Positions 18,093-31,400 of a DNA stretch of 64,000 bases are shown here, piece after piece. The DNA comes from Lentinula raphanica (Eukaryota; Basidiomycota; Agaricomycetes; Agaricales; Omphalotaceae). Both the position numbers and the translations under genes were made by a program. The stretch's first letter is position 1. Each line of letters opens with the position of its first letter. The notes under the pieces are model-generated. The model was not told the origin of the DNA. It did no database searches and saw nothing but the letters and a program-made list of their open reading frames with translations. Location: assembly GCA_027919835.1 (NCBI GenBank), contig JANVFP010000029.1:372001-436000 (forward strand), read 5' to 3'.

Positions 18093-18696
18093 GAAAGGAA
18101 ATTTGCAAGCCGTCTACAATTTTCCATCTGACCTGTTTCAGCCTGTTTCCCGCCTGTTTCCAATTGAGGACTCCTCTTTAGACTTTCAACAACACAATCC
18201 AAATTGTATATGACCCACATAAGTAGATACATCACATCAGAAAGCCAAATACAAGGCGATCAGTTTCGTGGCTAACAAATTGAAGGGGAGCAATGAAAGG
18301 AAAGCAAACTGCAGATTTTTGCCAGCTCGAAGTGCGTCTTCTGAAACAGAAATCCCCACCAGTAATCGAGATATAAATCTAGCAGCTCCACCCAAAAGGA
18401 AGCTAGGCTTATAGTTAGAAAAGTTATGTACGCGAAGAAAGAACTCCCCTATGGGCACAACAAGTAGCAAAACACGGATCCCAGAACTAATCGAGAAGAG
18501 AACAAGACGAGAGGGTACTGAAAAAGGGCAGAACAAGTCATTCAGACACAGCGACGTAAAGTGGCCAAAGCCACACCCGGGTAGAAAACATGATCCACAC
18601 GAGCCATCCGGGGGGTCGAGAAAGACATAAGAATAAAGATACGTGAGAAGGTATGAGCGGATGGGTATTTTATACCCCCTGCATAGGGCGGTATCC
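18093..18696. other. Intergenic region between two minus-strand genes
   Basis: It holds the promoter of the small unknown gene and the 3' UTR of the GPI-protein gene. A triple CCTGTTTC repeat with 11-12 bp spacing lies at 18132-18161, just upstream of the 18092/18062 starts. The hydrophobic open frame at 18237-18758 is a chance frame over the 3' UTR. Confidence 0.45.
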
Positions 18697-19619
18697 TTAT
18701 AGGGAGAGGACAAGAATTCCAGCAATAGCGCTAAGAGCCATGATAGGAGCGGTAGCAAGAGTCATAGCACCATTGCTGCTAGCCTCGAGAGGGCCATCTT
18801 GACCTACAGCACCAAGGGGCCCTGCACTGGAAGAGGCAGAGGCGCTGCTGGCAGAAGCCGTAGAAGCAGCACCAGTGACCACCAAGCTAAATGAGAGTAT
18901 TTTTAGCGGTTGTAGATGGAATAAGGAGGACATATACGTACGTGGTACCGGTGACAGCAACAGATGCAGAGTCGGAGGCAACAGAAGAAGAGGCAGCTGC
19001 AGAGGACGATGCAGCAGCCGCAGAAGACGAAGCAGCAGCCGCAGAAGACGAAGCAGCAGCCGCAGAAGACGAAGCAGCAGCAAGGGCATCAGCTGGGACA
19101 CAGCTGGTATCCGAGCCTTGTTGAATTGTAATCTATGAGGCATAATTTGAGCAGCCAATTTCGACATAGTACCCAAAAAGACATACAGTGCCTGACCAAG
19201 ATTCTTCATCGTTCCCATCCACAACAGATATTACAACCTGGGTACCAGGAGCGAGGTTGGGAGTCCAGCTGACAGAAGTACCGTCTTGAACGCCAAAGTC
19301 AACCCTGTGTTGTTATGTTAAGTAAAGCGTTTCCCTTCAAAAAATGTTTTTGCTTCATACAGAGCGTCACCACAAGGGTCATCAGAAGCGACTATGATTG
19401 CATCGTAAGGACCGGTGGTCTGCGTCCAGGAAATGTTCGTGGGAGCGCACTACACAGAACAACAGCTTGGATATGGGTTCGAATTCGAGCAAGGGAAAAA
19501 ATGGCAGTACGCACGGTTGTCACATTGGAGGGAGTTTCAACGTCGGGAGTGGTATCGGCAGCTGCACCATTGATGGCAGCGACAGCAAAAAGAGTGACAG
19601 TAACGAGTGTGGTGAACAT
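18697..19619 (-). CDS. GPI-anchored Ser/Ala-rich surface protein (Kre9/Knh1-like N-terminal domain)
   Basis: Five exons (19515-19619, 19361-19449, 19187-19304, 18942-19132, 18697-18886) join in phase to give 230 residues. It has a signal peptide (MFTTLVTVTLFAVAAINGAAA), then a beta-rich domain with NISWTQTTGPYDAIIVASDD, SVSWTPNLAPGTQV and VVDGNDEESWSG. This fits the Ser/Thr-rich GPI-anchored membrane family with a Kre9/Knh1-like fold. Next comes SCVPAD, a Ser/Ala tract built of four near-identical ASSSAAA units, a second Ser/Ala/Gly linker and a hydrophobic C-terminus (LSAIAGILVLSL) for GPI attachment. It is probably a cell-wall protein. The repeat tract is prone to length change. It is the second GPI-type surface protein in this window. 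Confidence 0.8.
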
Positions 19620-19920
19620 GTTTCTCTAGCGGGGAGTGGAGGAGGAAGGAAGGACGATTTATATCAGAGGTGGAAGTAGAGGAACAAGAGGCGACTTGAT
19701 GGAAAAGCGTTGTTTGCGCCCCCGAAGCATTGTCGTTTCGCTCCCACGGTTTGTTTGGACATGTCACATCGGTCAATTGTCGCCTTGCAATTATAATTAC
19801 CGCTCACCACACGTTTATGATCTTGACGCGTTTATTCCGATCCGTTAAAGATACATAAACTACAGGACTCCTCATGTCATGCCAGCCAGCCTCTATGAGT
19901 ATGTACATAGTTCTAACAGC
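19620..19920. other. Promoter of the GPI-anchored protein gene, no other gene
   Basis: Short plus-strand frames here have no domain. The citrate synthase stop lies at 19921 on the same strand. Confidence 0.45.
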
Positions 19921-22604
19921 TTACAGCTTCGCCCCCTTGAACGTTGCAAGCATGGTCCGTTTAGTGATCCTGGGGGACCGAGACACAGCCAAGAATCAGA
20001 CAAGTCAGTCGTCATGACCACCATCTGACATGGTGAGCTCTTTACTCACCCGGAATGCGAAATTTGGGAAGGGGTTTCTTTGGGTCCTTGTTCTGCGACA
20101 CGCTTTTCGACTGGTACGTACTCTCTCTTGCTTTCACCAACATATATCTGCAAAAGCGAAGATTATGAAGAAAGCTCTTGATGAAAACACGCTGAGGGCT
20201 CACTTGTCTTGGCCGCCAAATTTTTACACCGCCAGGCTGTAACATCATCTGAACCACGAGGAGTGAGCGAAAAATGTATGTGAAAAACCGTCAAGAACGG
20301 GCTGTACCTGCCGCCAATGTGCTAGCCACCCTACCACCCGGGGTACGGCAAAAAGTACCGGGAAAAAGTCAAGAGGAAAACCTGTAATATTGCGATAGTT
20401 TATATCGACCATGAATATCAGAAATAACCCCAAAGTTCATAGTACCACATACCCATAGCCCGATAGATGAGACCACTAGCTCGAGCAGTCAATTCACCAA
20501 TTCCGTGTTTGATTCGAGCAGGCTCTTACCTCCTACGGATCCATTTGCTTAGAACCAATGACCCAGTATACAAGGAGCGTCCACGTACCAAAAATCAACA
20601 TTGGGTGCTAATCTACGCTTGATGAAATATTCATCCTTCATGGCACCCTCATGAAGAGCCATCGCAGTTTCCAACAATTCATCTTTTCCGGTTCTTGCGA
20701 TGTTATCAACATATACGAAAACCTCGAGAACTGGAACGGAACATACACTTGAAAGACTTCGTCAGCCGTTCTTCTCACAATGAATGACCTTGGGTCCGAC
20801 TGCTTATGCGTGATGAACTTCGGTGGAGGTTCTATGGTTGAAGAAACACCTACAGTTTTATAAACTCTAGATAGGAACAGTCAACAGGTCGATCATGGCA
20901 ACGCTTCTGATGACGCACCTATGTCCAAATCCTGAAAGAACCTTTTCCCGCTTCTTAACCGCTTCAATAAACGCTGGGACATTCGCGGGACTGGGTACAT
21001 AGACATGGCTTCGGATCAACGGACGAGTCAAAGTTGGGAGCACAAAAGACTTTACCTGCCGATGGAAATGAGCATACGGATGACTGCTTCATTTGCCCCT
21101 CCTAAAAGATAAATGTGAGCAAGTCGCATCAGCTTCGGGCGATTGTCTACCACGAACCGTGCAGTGGGCCGCTGTAAATTGAAATCAGCGTTATACATAT
21201 ACCTTACTTCTGTATTCCAATACTCACTATAAGGAAGCACATCCAGCGCTAAGATACTTATTCAGCGATCAATACGCCATTAACTATGGGGAACGTACGC
21301 GATTGCAGAGTATGGGTCCACGAGAGAACTTCCGGTCTGTAAAACCGTAGTCGCAGAAGCGTTCAGCTCGTGGTCCGCGTGTAGCAGGAATAACACATCC
21401 AGCGCTTTTTCTAGAACAGGATTCGGTTTGTAGTTTTCTTCTCCAAGATGGTCCATTTGATATAGAAAACTAGTACAGCAGAGCTCATCGTTGGACTTGA
21501 TTAGAGTTCACAAGAAAACACGCAACGCACGAGCCAGTATAGCTTAACCCGGTGGGAGGTGTTACAAAGCTTCTTCCTTGTCGCACCCGATACGCCATCC
21601 TTGAGTGAAGGTTGTTGTCAACAACTGGAGACCAACGGGTAACACGCACTTACGCAGCAAGTGTTGTAGCTTTTCCAATTAGCCTGTATATCTGCTTGTC
21701 CATGACAGCGAGGGAGTCTGGGGTTCCCTTGGTATATAGAGCTTGGCCTGCATTTGACAGTGAGTCATATGAAGATTGGATATGTATTGGTGAATGTTAC
21801 CTTGCAAAGAGGGATTCGCCTCGCTATAATACGACCCGAGGTATGCAAATGCACTGGTCAGTATCGCCATTGGGTGAGCGTCGTACCTATATCAGATTGT
21901 TCATCACAGGAACATTGAGCTGAGATATCTCAGACTCCACTCACCGGAATGATCGAAAGAACTGTTCAGCATCGGCATGGACAACGCTATGATGCATTAC
22001 CTCGCTCTCCCAAATCTTTAGTTGGGATGAAGTGGGGAGACAACCGTATATGAGAAGATAAGCTGGGAATACTAAATCAGCCTTCCCAATCTCATCATGG
22101 CAAGAGTATGAATACAGACCAGTTTCCAGGTGAGACGAGTGTAGGGCCAACTGCTCGATAGGATAACCTCTACGTGACAATGTGAGGATGAGTGACCCTG
22201 ATCATTGAGTCTTGTAGATGCATACCGGTAGCGAAGCACTGCAAAGTTCAATGCATTAGAGGACGTCAATCATCATGAAGCAAACAACAACACGCACCCC
22301 CAGCCTCTCCGTCAATATAGGTGATCCTACTTCTCATCACGGCAGTATTGAGAAATCCCTTGTCAGAAACTCTCAATCCTTTCTCAGTCTCATTCTCTTC
22401 CCTCTCTTCCTTCCCTCGAGGTGCTGATAATGTTTTGAATGAGGTTGCGGGGATACTGTTATCTTCAATTCTGGAGGTTGATCAGTTTTAGGGTTCCAAG
22501 AGCTGAGCTGATGATGAAACGCACGCAATCTCGATACTCTTGCCAGTACGGTTGTCGCGAACAGTGAGAGTGTTGTGCGATGATGCAGGGAGGGGTTTGC
22601 CCAT
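19921..22604 (-). CDS. CIT2: Citrate synthase, peroxisomal type (C-terminal AKL)
   Basis: It condenses oxaloacetate and acetyl-CoA to citrate. I can follow about 22 short exons from MGKPLPASS at 22604 to the stop at 19921, giving about 470 residues. Motifs appear in family order: YIDGEAGVLRYRGYPIEQLA, ETAYLLIYG, VTPPTGLSYTG, LHADHELNAS (substrate His), LYGPLHGGANEAV (catalytic His), GFGHRVYKTSDPR (His and Arg), NVDFWSGLIYRAMG (catalytic Asp) and AVPRVVGWLAHWRQ. The last residues are AKL, a PTS1 variant, and the N-terminus lacks a mitochondrial presequence, so a peroxisomal (glyoxylate-cycle) enzyme is inferred, as for yeast Cit2. One exon is only 3 nt (20530-20532), needed to encode the conserved Trp-Ser. 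The intron density is very high even for this window. Confidence 0.93.
20530..20532 (-). other. 3-nt micro-exon (GAG) of citrate synthase
   Basis: GAG lies between a CGTAG acceptor and a GTAAGA donor. Splicing TG + GAG + T yields Trp-Ser in the invariant DFWSG motif. Skipping it would give Cys instead and lose the Trp. Confidence 0.65.
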
Positions 22605-22924
22605 TACGTTGGAAATAGATGACTTGAGCGAGACGAGAGGAAGAGAGGGAGGATCACAGTAGTTGGAGGAAGAGCCGGATCTTACTTATACGGTCAAACT
22701 AAATCAAACTCCAGAGCCAGGTAAACTTCGTGAAATTATGCCGGTGCGCGTACAAGAGACGCGTTGATAATCACATGTAAAAGTTCAAAGTACTAAATTA
22801 CGGCGCTTTTATATTTATTTTCACAGTACAACATTCTCTCCCTTCGTCCCCAACACCGACGTCGACTGACGAGAAGTAATCTCTATCGACAAACATGCAA
22901 TCACCACGCTTCCAAGCCAGACTG
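22605..22924. other. Promoter region of citrate synthase
   Basis: These 320 bp lie between the citrate synthase start and the YIP4-like stop, both on the minus strand. I see no gene. The region is AT-rich at 22790-22840. Confidence 0.45.
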
Positions 22925-24238
22925 TCATTGTATGAGGATCATCCACGCAAGTATGAAATAGAACAACCTAACCAGATGTTCGAATTATCAATATCAAACA
23001 GCACATTCACAGTGCAGGAGTACTCACAGAAGGGGATAAACTGCGAGCAAGATGCGCTGGGGCTCTATCTTGGTTCCGTCCAGAAAGTTGACAGATGCTG
23101 GAAAAGGGATTTCAGAGTCTTCATCATACACAGCATAAGGAACCATTAAATACCCCAAATACACCAAGCCCAGGCTAACAGCGCAACCGGCGCTCGCACG
23201 TAAATTACTCGAACAAAGCAGGATATAAGAGCAGCGAGATCAAGAGGTGCAACGCAGTACCCCAAAACGCAGAGGCCTTGGAAGAAAGAGCTGTTCAGAG
23301 TTGTCGTTAACATATTTCCAGAATGAGGTGAGCGAATTTGGTTTACACTCTGCCACCAAGGAGCTGTGAAATCATAGGTCAGGAAAGGACAAGGTACCAA
23401 TGGTATGAACACATACCTTTGCCTGAACGGTAACTGCAAGAGCCCCAAGTGAGCAAATGACTATCACACTAGTGAAAACATTTAAGGATTGAGATTGGGG
23501 AGCCTGAAGATGGCTCGATGAGTAAGGAAGAGCTGGAGGTAGGCTTGTGTCAAACTAACGTTGATGCTCAACATGATTCCAAGTAGAAGACATAGCATGA
23601 AAGGACCCCATAAGTCCCAGTCTCTGTAATTTCGATCAAGATATTGAGTGCCTCGTGCCAAACCAAGAAGGATACACACCTCAGAACTTCCCGCCCACTA
23701 GATCTTCGAGGATATACGACCTGTATGAGCTTAGAGTATATTGAGAGAAGGTCCCGAGTCTTCAAATGCGATGAATACGTGTCAGCAGCATGGGCCATCG
23801 GAAACAACTTACAATGGTTTGTGACACGGGTTCGTCGAGTGTATCGACACCGGTATAGCTAGTGACTATGTCAGAAATTCGGATGCATAGAATATGAGTT
23901 GAACGTACCGCGTTTCGACTTGTATGCCTCCAATTGTTTGCCTCGCAGGACGTTGTGGCCCAGAGGAACTCCCTATATTTCCAGACAGTGGACTTGAGCC
24001 ATTTCCAACATTCGATGGCATTCCAAGTTGCTCTGGCTCCCTAGCGCGATTCTTGCCCTTGTCCGGCTGTGGCGATTGGGGCATTCCAGGATGCGAAAAA
24101 CCGGGGATGTTGTCCTCATCAAAATCATCGTCGTCATCTTTGAGAGTCGATTAGAGACTTACACTTCAGCATGAGTATCTACTTACCTGCTTGTATGAAC
24201 TGTGAGCTTGCGGTCAAGGGTGTACTTGCTGACTCCAT
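22925..24238 (-). CDS. YIP4: YIP4/YIPF6-like Yip1-domain membrane protein
   Basis: Yip1-family proteins bind Rab GTPases and act in ER-Golgi vesicle traffic. The N-terminal exon (MESASTPLTASSQFIQA from 24238) splices to an acidic Asp-rich stretch and a Pro/Ser linker, then to TIGGIQVETRYTGVDTLDEP. The membrane part starts with VVYPRRSSGREVLRDWDLWG, the family signature. It continues with five hydrophobic segments (GPFMLCLLLGIMLSI, SVIVICSLGALAVTVQA, GLCVLGYCVAPLDLAALI, APVALLAWAWCIW and LLFYFILAWMILIQ) and ends at 22925. All exon joins are in frame with GT-AG ends. The length of about 330 residues suits the family. It shares a 157-bp divergent promoter with RPT2. Confidence 0.88.
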
Positions 24239-24395
24239 GCTCACGATGAATGTGGTCGCGGTAGAGTTGCGGTTTGTCGCGGTCCGCGAGAAACCTGAGC
24301 ATGAGAAAGACTTGCCAGAAACAGATAGACGCTCGTAAGACACTGACGCGTCGCTCATCACGTCGAATAATCATTCTCTACACTTCACACTCACA
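24239..24395. promoter_or_regulatory. Divergent promoter YIP4-like / RPT2
   Basis: Only 157 bp separate the two start codons, so both genes must share this control region. No clear TATA box is visible. Confidence 0.6.
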
Positions 24396-26013
<1,618 letters not shown>

Positions 26014-26667
26014 TCCAGTCGTGACCAGATCTTCACTAGTTTTTGCAAGTATATCAATAACCTTCTCATGCACAACCAACTGAAAGTCGCAGACAAGATA
26101 GTATGAATAAGATTGGTCGGATTTCTTGATATCTTTACACCCTTTCCTGGTCGCGATGCGGACTGGTGCGGCTGTTCTTCACTCTCCGGATCCGAGTAAG
26201 CAGGACGTTTTCTATCACACTTCAAGCTACGAAACGACGTTCCTTGGTATGCATATCATGTCCACGAATGGTGATATGCCACTTCCGGGAGGTAGATATG
26301 ATTGAAGGATTTCCTGGTCGCGTATCCTCGGATATGAGACTCAAGCTGCATGCAGTCAGCCACATACACATTCCCATTCGACTAGCCGTAACAGATTGCG
26401 ATACTCGTCGACAGAAGCATCTTCAATGCGTCCAAGCGACGTGACAATTACATAGCCGTCTATGTAGCTTTGGTGTAGGTTTCGAACCGATGCCATACGC
26501 GCTGCTGAGGATGTGAAGAGACATCGAAGTACATACGCTATCGATCGCCTTTATTACTAAACAGCCTGGCCACTAGCTTCATACTACATAGGACAAGAAA
26601 GTTTCTGTTTCAACATAGTCAACAATCAGTGCATGGTAGTGTACAACGTGAGCAATTGGTTGTTACA
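26014..26667. other. Intergenic region between convergent RPT2 and coiled-coil gene
   Basis: This holds the 3' ends of the flanking genes. The only candidate coding element is a 49-codon frame at 26156-26305 (plus), listed separately. Confidence 0.45.
26156..26305 (+). CDS. Possible small ORF, 49 residues
   Basis: It starts MRTGAAVLHSPDPSKQDV and ends MPLPGGRYD. Codon use is host-like (C/G endings common) and composition is not low-complexity. No family, signal peptide or upstream exon is recognised. It could be a real micro-protein, a 3' exon of an unrecognised gene, or chance. Confidence 0.2.
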   Translation: MRTGAAVLHSPDPSKQDVFYHTSSYETTFLGMHIMSTNGDMPLPGGRYD

Positions 26668-28193
26668 TTATTTGGGATCTACAAAGTCTAATACAGTGTC
26701 CAAGACAACCTTAGGTGGCATTAACATCGTTATCTCTGTTGCAAAATTTTCTGTACCCGTAAATTCTCCATTCCTTCGTGTTTTGCATCGCAAACCTAGC
26801 TCCGTAGTTGTTATTATGGAACCTCTCGAGGTGCCATATTCGCCAAACGAGTCGTACATGCGCCGTGGATCGAACGCATCGCCATGTTCCATCGCAATGA
26901 TCTCGAAGCAAGTTGACATAATCTCCTCTTTTGTCACCTGTGCCAGTTTGCAAACCGTCTTCGTTATTCGTCGTACCTGCTCTCCAAAGCGTGCTCTCAG
27001 GCCATCCCTAGACCCAAGAGACCTTTTTCCATATCCTTGACAGCCTGCAACCACCAGGATGTCTGCTGACCATCTATACATCGTTTCGGCCAACTCGTTC
27101 GCAGAGTAGTCACTTAAATATGGGTACATGGTATGGATGTGACGATGAGTAAGTGCTCGCCACTTCGAGGACGTAGGTTGTGGTTCTGATGAACATCTTC
27201 AATACAGCGCTTTCGGCTTGGAATGGGTCTCTCACCTGCTGCATACATATGCGAATAGATCTGGGTCAAAACTGCATCTGCTTTCGTTGGGAAACCCATG
27301 CAGAAGACAGATAAGGCACGAGCGACGCAGGTGGATATGCAGCCCTGTAGGGCTAACTGGACCAGTATAGGATCTTGCGAATGATCCCGGCCAGATAATA
27401 TCCTCACTATGTTCGGTCCCAACCTCGAGGCTGTGTCATGTGTGGCCTGAATAGCTACCTTGGACGATGTCGTGTTTCCAAAGGTACAGAGCTCGGTAGC
27501 TGCTGCTGAGAATTGAAGGATCTCGGAATTGAGATCGTGTATAGCTTGAAGAACCTGAGCGCCTGACCAAGCATCGGTTCGCGTCATGAAGACCTCTGTG
27601 GTCTTCAAGAGTGCTCTGTTCTCATCCGGCAGCGAACCTGGACGATCGATATCCTCCAGTTCAGAGTTGGCTGGGTGGTCGTCTTCCCGGTCGAGACTGT
27701 CGTCAAAACTTCGGGACTCCGCCTGGCTTCCTTTTAATTTCACCAACTCCTCATCTCTAGCCTTCAAGATCTCCCTCGTCTCATATAGGGTCTTCTCCAA
27801 AAGTCTGCATCGCTCCTGCAATTTCAACATCTCGGTTTGAGTACGCACGAGCTCTTTTCTCGTTTCATCGATGCTTTTCCTCATCGGTGTTTGGTTTGAG
27901 GTCGACATAGAATCCCCCTGGCAAGTGCAAGCACCTTGCCGGCGGTCCGCTTCGTCTAGACGTTGACGTAAAAAAGCGCACTCCCGAGTCAGTCGGGCGA
28001 CAGGGTCGTGTACAGGCGTGAGAGTACGTTCTTCGTCCAAATCCCGAGAACGATGAGTAGGCGTGTTGGTGGGAGTCCGAAGGGCAAAAAACTCGACGGT
28101 GGCAGTAGCAAGTTCTCTGAGGTGCAAGTTAGCAGCGGGTAGCATGACCGCAATTCCGAGCGCGATAATCAGCTGGCGACGAGATAGACACAT
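26668..28193 (-). CDS. Agaricomycete coiled-coil protein with N-terminal hydrophobic segment
   Basis: The start is taken as MCLSRRQLIIALGIAVMLPAANLHL at 28193, which gives a short N-terminal membrane-like segment. The frame is open further upstream to about 28379 but without an ATG. The middle has ARLTRECAFLRQRLDEAD, a Cys pair (CTCQ) and a long coiled coil around RCRLLEKTLYETREILKARD. The C-terminal part contains the SGAQVLQAIHDLNSEILQFS motif, seen in many uncharacterised mushroom proteins, and ends ITMLMPPKVVLDTVLDFVDP. One intron (about 27186-27237) joins YAAE to PQPTSSKW in phase. Function is unknown. It is divergent from the Hsp70-like gene. Confidence 0.7.
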
Positions 28194-28479
28194 ACAAAAG
28201 TTATAAGCCTGGGTCTTTGATATGAACTTTTTCTGGAATCTTGAGCTCAACCACGAGGTTGCCTCGTTGTAGACGCGTTTTTCTAACGGTGGGGTGTCCA
28301 CAAGGCCAGTTACGCGTCCTTTAGATGGAAGTTTGGTGACAAAGTTTGAATCGTGATGTTCGTGTTTGCTCTTCTTCAACGAACTTTTTCATGATTGCTG
28401 GCGTAGCAGTGATATCCACCTTCCACGACACATCCTATCTTATATCTTTCCATCTTTCTATCTTCCTCTTAATCGCGAT

Positions 28480-31400
28480 ATGAAATCTGCTTCGGACACG
28501 CGAAAGCCTTATACAGGACCCACTCGATCACTGGTAGTAGCTTTGGACGTTGGCACCACATTCAGCGGGGTTGGTGCACTGCAATATACCGCTCACAGTT
28601 TGTCTCACGCTTTTCCTCTTAGGTTTCTTATGCCATTCTTGAGCCTGGAGAAATACCTAAAATTCATGGCGTTACACGGTATGGATGATGGTATATCTCT
28701 CTCCTCGCTGAATGAGATGCTGAATCCATCTTTCAGCTTTCCGGGACAGGAACATGTCGCAGGCAATTCCAAAATACCGACAATCATGTATTATGATAGC
28801 GAAGGGAAGATGATGGCTGCTGGAGCAGAAGCTGACACTCCTTCGATGTTGTCGCTGGCTGAAGATGAAGGCTGGATAAAGGTCGAGCTGTGCGTCAATC
28901 ATTTCATACACCGTTGGTGATTCCAACTTCATACTCATTCGAAATCTCTCAAACAGGTTCAAACTACGGCTTAGGCCTCGCACAATGAAGCTCAACATGA
29001 ATGGAATGAGACTAGGACCTCTACCCTATCGCAAATCTGCTGTAGACGTTTTCGGCGATTTCCTTTCATATCTCTTCCTTTGCACCCGCAACTTCATTCG
29101 AGATACACATGCAAATGGCGCACACCTATGGAAAGCCGTCGAAAACGATATTCAGTTCGTTTTATCACATCCAAATGGATGGGAAGGCGCTCAGCAAACC
29201 AAGATGCGCCGAGCGGCCGTATATGGCGGATTAATTCCCGACACCAACGAGGGCAAGGCCCGGATACGATTCGTAACAGAAGGCGAAGCCAGTTTACATG
29301 CCTGTGTATTGAATGGTCTGGCGGATGATGTACTCTCTGTGAGTTAACTTGTCCTGTGCTGGCAGATGACTTCCTAATTGTAATCAGGGCTCTGCGAAAT
29401 CAGGATTCCTTGTGCTGGACGCGGGAGGTGGTACACTTGACATAAGCTCATACACCATCCGATCTCAAGCACCTTTAGTAATCGAAGAGGTGGCACCGCC
29501 AGACTGTAAATGCAAACATTTGTTTGGTCTTTACATGAGCTGACATATGTTCAGGTGTATTCGCGGGATCTGTATTCGTTAGCAGACGAGCTCGAGAATT
29601 GTTCCAAGGTACTTTCGGTTGTGGTACCGATAGACATTCACTAAGGGTGGCTGAAACAGAAAAACTCAAGAATTCCAAGTACGGAACGCCTGATGCTGTA
29701 GATCACATCACCAAACGCTTCGATGAGACCACTAAGAGACTTTTCCGCGACAAGAGAGACGCTCAGTTTATCTCTTTCGGATCGCCGCTGGACAAAGATC
29801 TTTCGGTTGGCATTCGAGCTGGTCAATTGAAGCTTTCTGGGTAAGTTGATCTGCTCTTTGTCTCTTTGGGTACAGCATAATAGCATATCATAAATCAGTG
29901 CAGAAGTCGCAGAGCTTTTCGAACCTTCGGTCAGAGGTAAGTCTATGTACCTCATCCGTATCTTCTCTGATTCAACATCACAGCTGCTGTCCATGCTATC
30001 AAGGCGCAAGTTGAAGCTTCTTCCGGCATGATAAAGGTTAGTATCTTCAGCGGCGAAGACCATAATGTTCATTACTCTCGTTCAGTCCGTCTTCCTGGTG
30101 GGGGGATATGCCAATAGTGCATGGCTTTTCAGTCAGCTTCAAGAAAGACTTGGGCCCTACCGCGTTTCTGTGAGTCGGCCTGACACACAAACGTGAGTGT
30201 AACGCGTTCTAGCCCTCACATCCATCTGAATACTTGCAATCAAGTTCGAAAGCAGTCGCCGATGGTGCTATAGGATTCTATTGCGATCATCACGTCTCCG
30301 CTCGAATGTCAAAATTCATGTATGGAGTGGAATACCTTCGTCAATATGACTCTGCCGATCCTGAACACGTCGAGCGGAAAGACAGATTGTGCGAATTACC
30401 TTCGGGCCCTCGTCTCCTACCAGATGCCTTCGACTGCATATTGGCAAGAGTAAGGAGATATGTTTATGCCTGAACTAAACTGCTCACAAATATTACCACA
30501 GGGTGTCAAAGTCAAAGAATCCACTGTTTTTACAAGAAAGTACTGCACGGAATTGACAAGTCTATCATTGCTCTCTGTATTTGAGGTCGAAATTTGGTGC
30601 TACAGGGGTGGAAACACTATACCAAAGTGGATCATGAGGCAAGCAGGTACTCATATGTAGCTCATCAAGGCGTTTTGGAAAGCTAATCTGTCGTCATTAT
30701 AGAGGATTTCTCGACGCTCTGTTTAGTTCGCGCAGATCTGTCTCCACTGAGTAGTAGCGCCGAACCGAAGACAGGAAAACACGGAAGAGTTTACTGGAAC
30801 ATCGTTTTCTCTGTCGAAATCCATTTTGGTCTAACGGAGTTCAGAGCACGAATTAAATGGGTTGACAACGTATGCATATTGTCCCCTTCATAGATTCCCT
30901 TATTGATGATGGTTTCGTGCAGGGTGTGACCAAGTAGTGAGTTCTAGTTCCATTGTTAAGCGTCCCCAATCCCTGATATCTTGTTATCAGTGGTCCTGCG
31001 TCGATAATCTACAATGAACGAGGACATAGGTTGGACGAGGACGAGCCAGATGGTTACCCAGAAGACGACATGACCCCAGCCCAATCTCGAGCCAACCGAA
31101 GTCTCCCAAGCTCCCGTGCTCATTCAGTTGATGCTAGCTCTTTTCATACACCTGCAATATCTAACGCCAACAGTAAACGATCATCAATACTTGGCCCTAC
31201 TCGCAATGAGCCGCCAGCTGTACCGAGTGTCATTCCCGAGATCGCACCCGTCACTCCAAGCATACGCACTGCGACTAGCGTACGATCTTCACGCATGCCT
31301 TCTCTCTCGCGGACGATAACTGACAATGGAACCACTATCAATTCGAGAGATCAGTCTAGAGGGCGATCAGCGGTCAGTAAAGGGAAGGAACGGGCCATTC

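Noticed and set aside
18237..18758. Hydrophobic 173-codon frame resembling a membrane protein
   Set aside because: It lies in the 3' UTR of the GPI-protein gene and partly overlaps its last exon in another frame. No family motif is present.
18875..19138. Plus-strand Arg/Ser-rich and Glu/Ala-rich frames
   Set aside because: They are antisense shadows of the Ser/Ala repeat tract in the GPI-anchored protein.
22895..23149. Plus-strand 84-codon frame
   Set aside because: It is antisense to the last exons of the YIP4-like gene, which fit the Yip1 family well.
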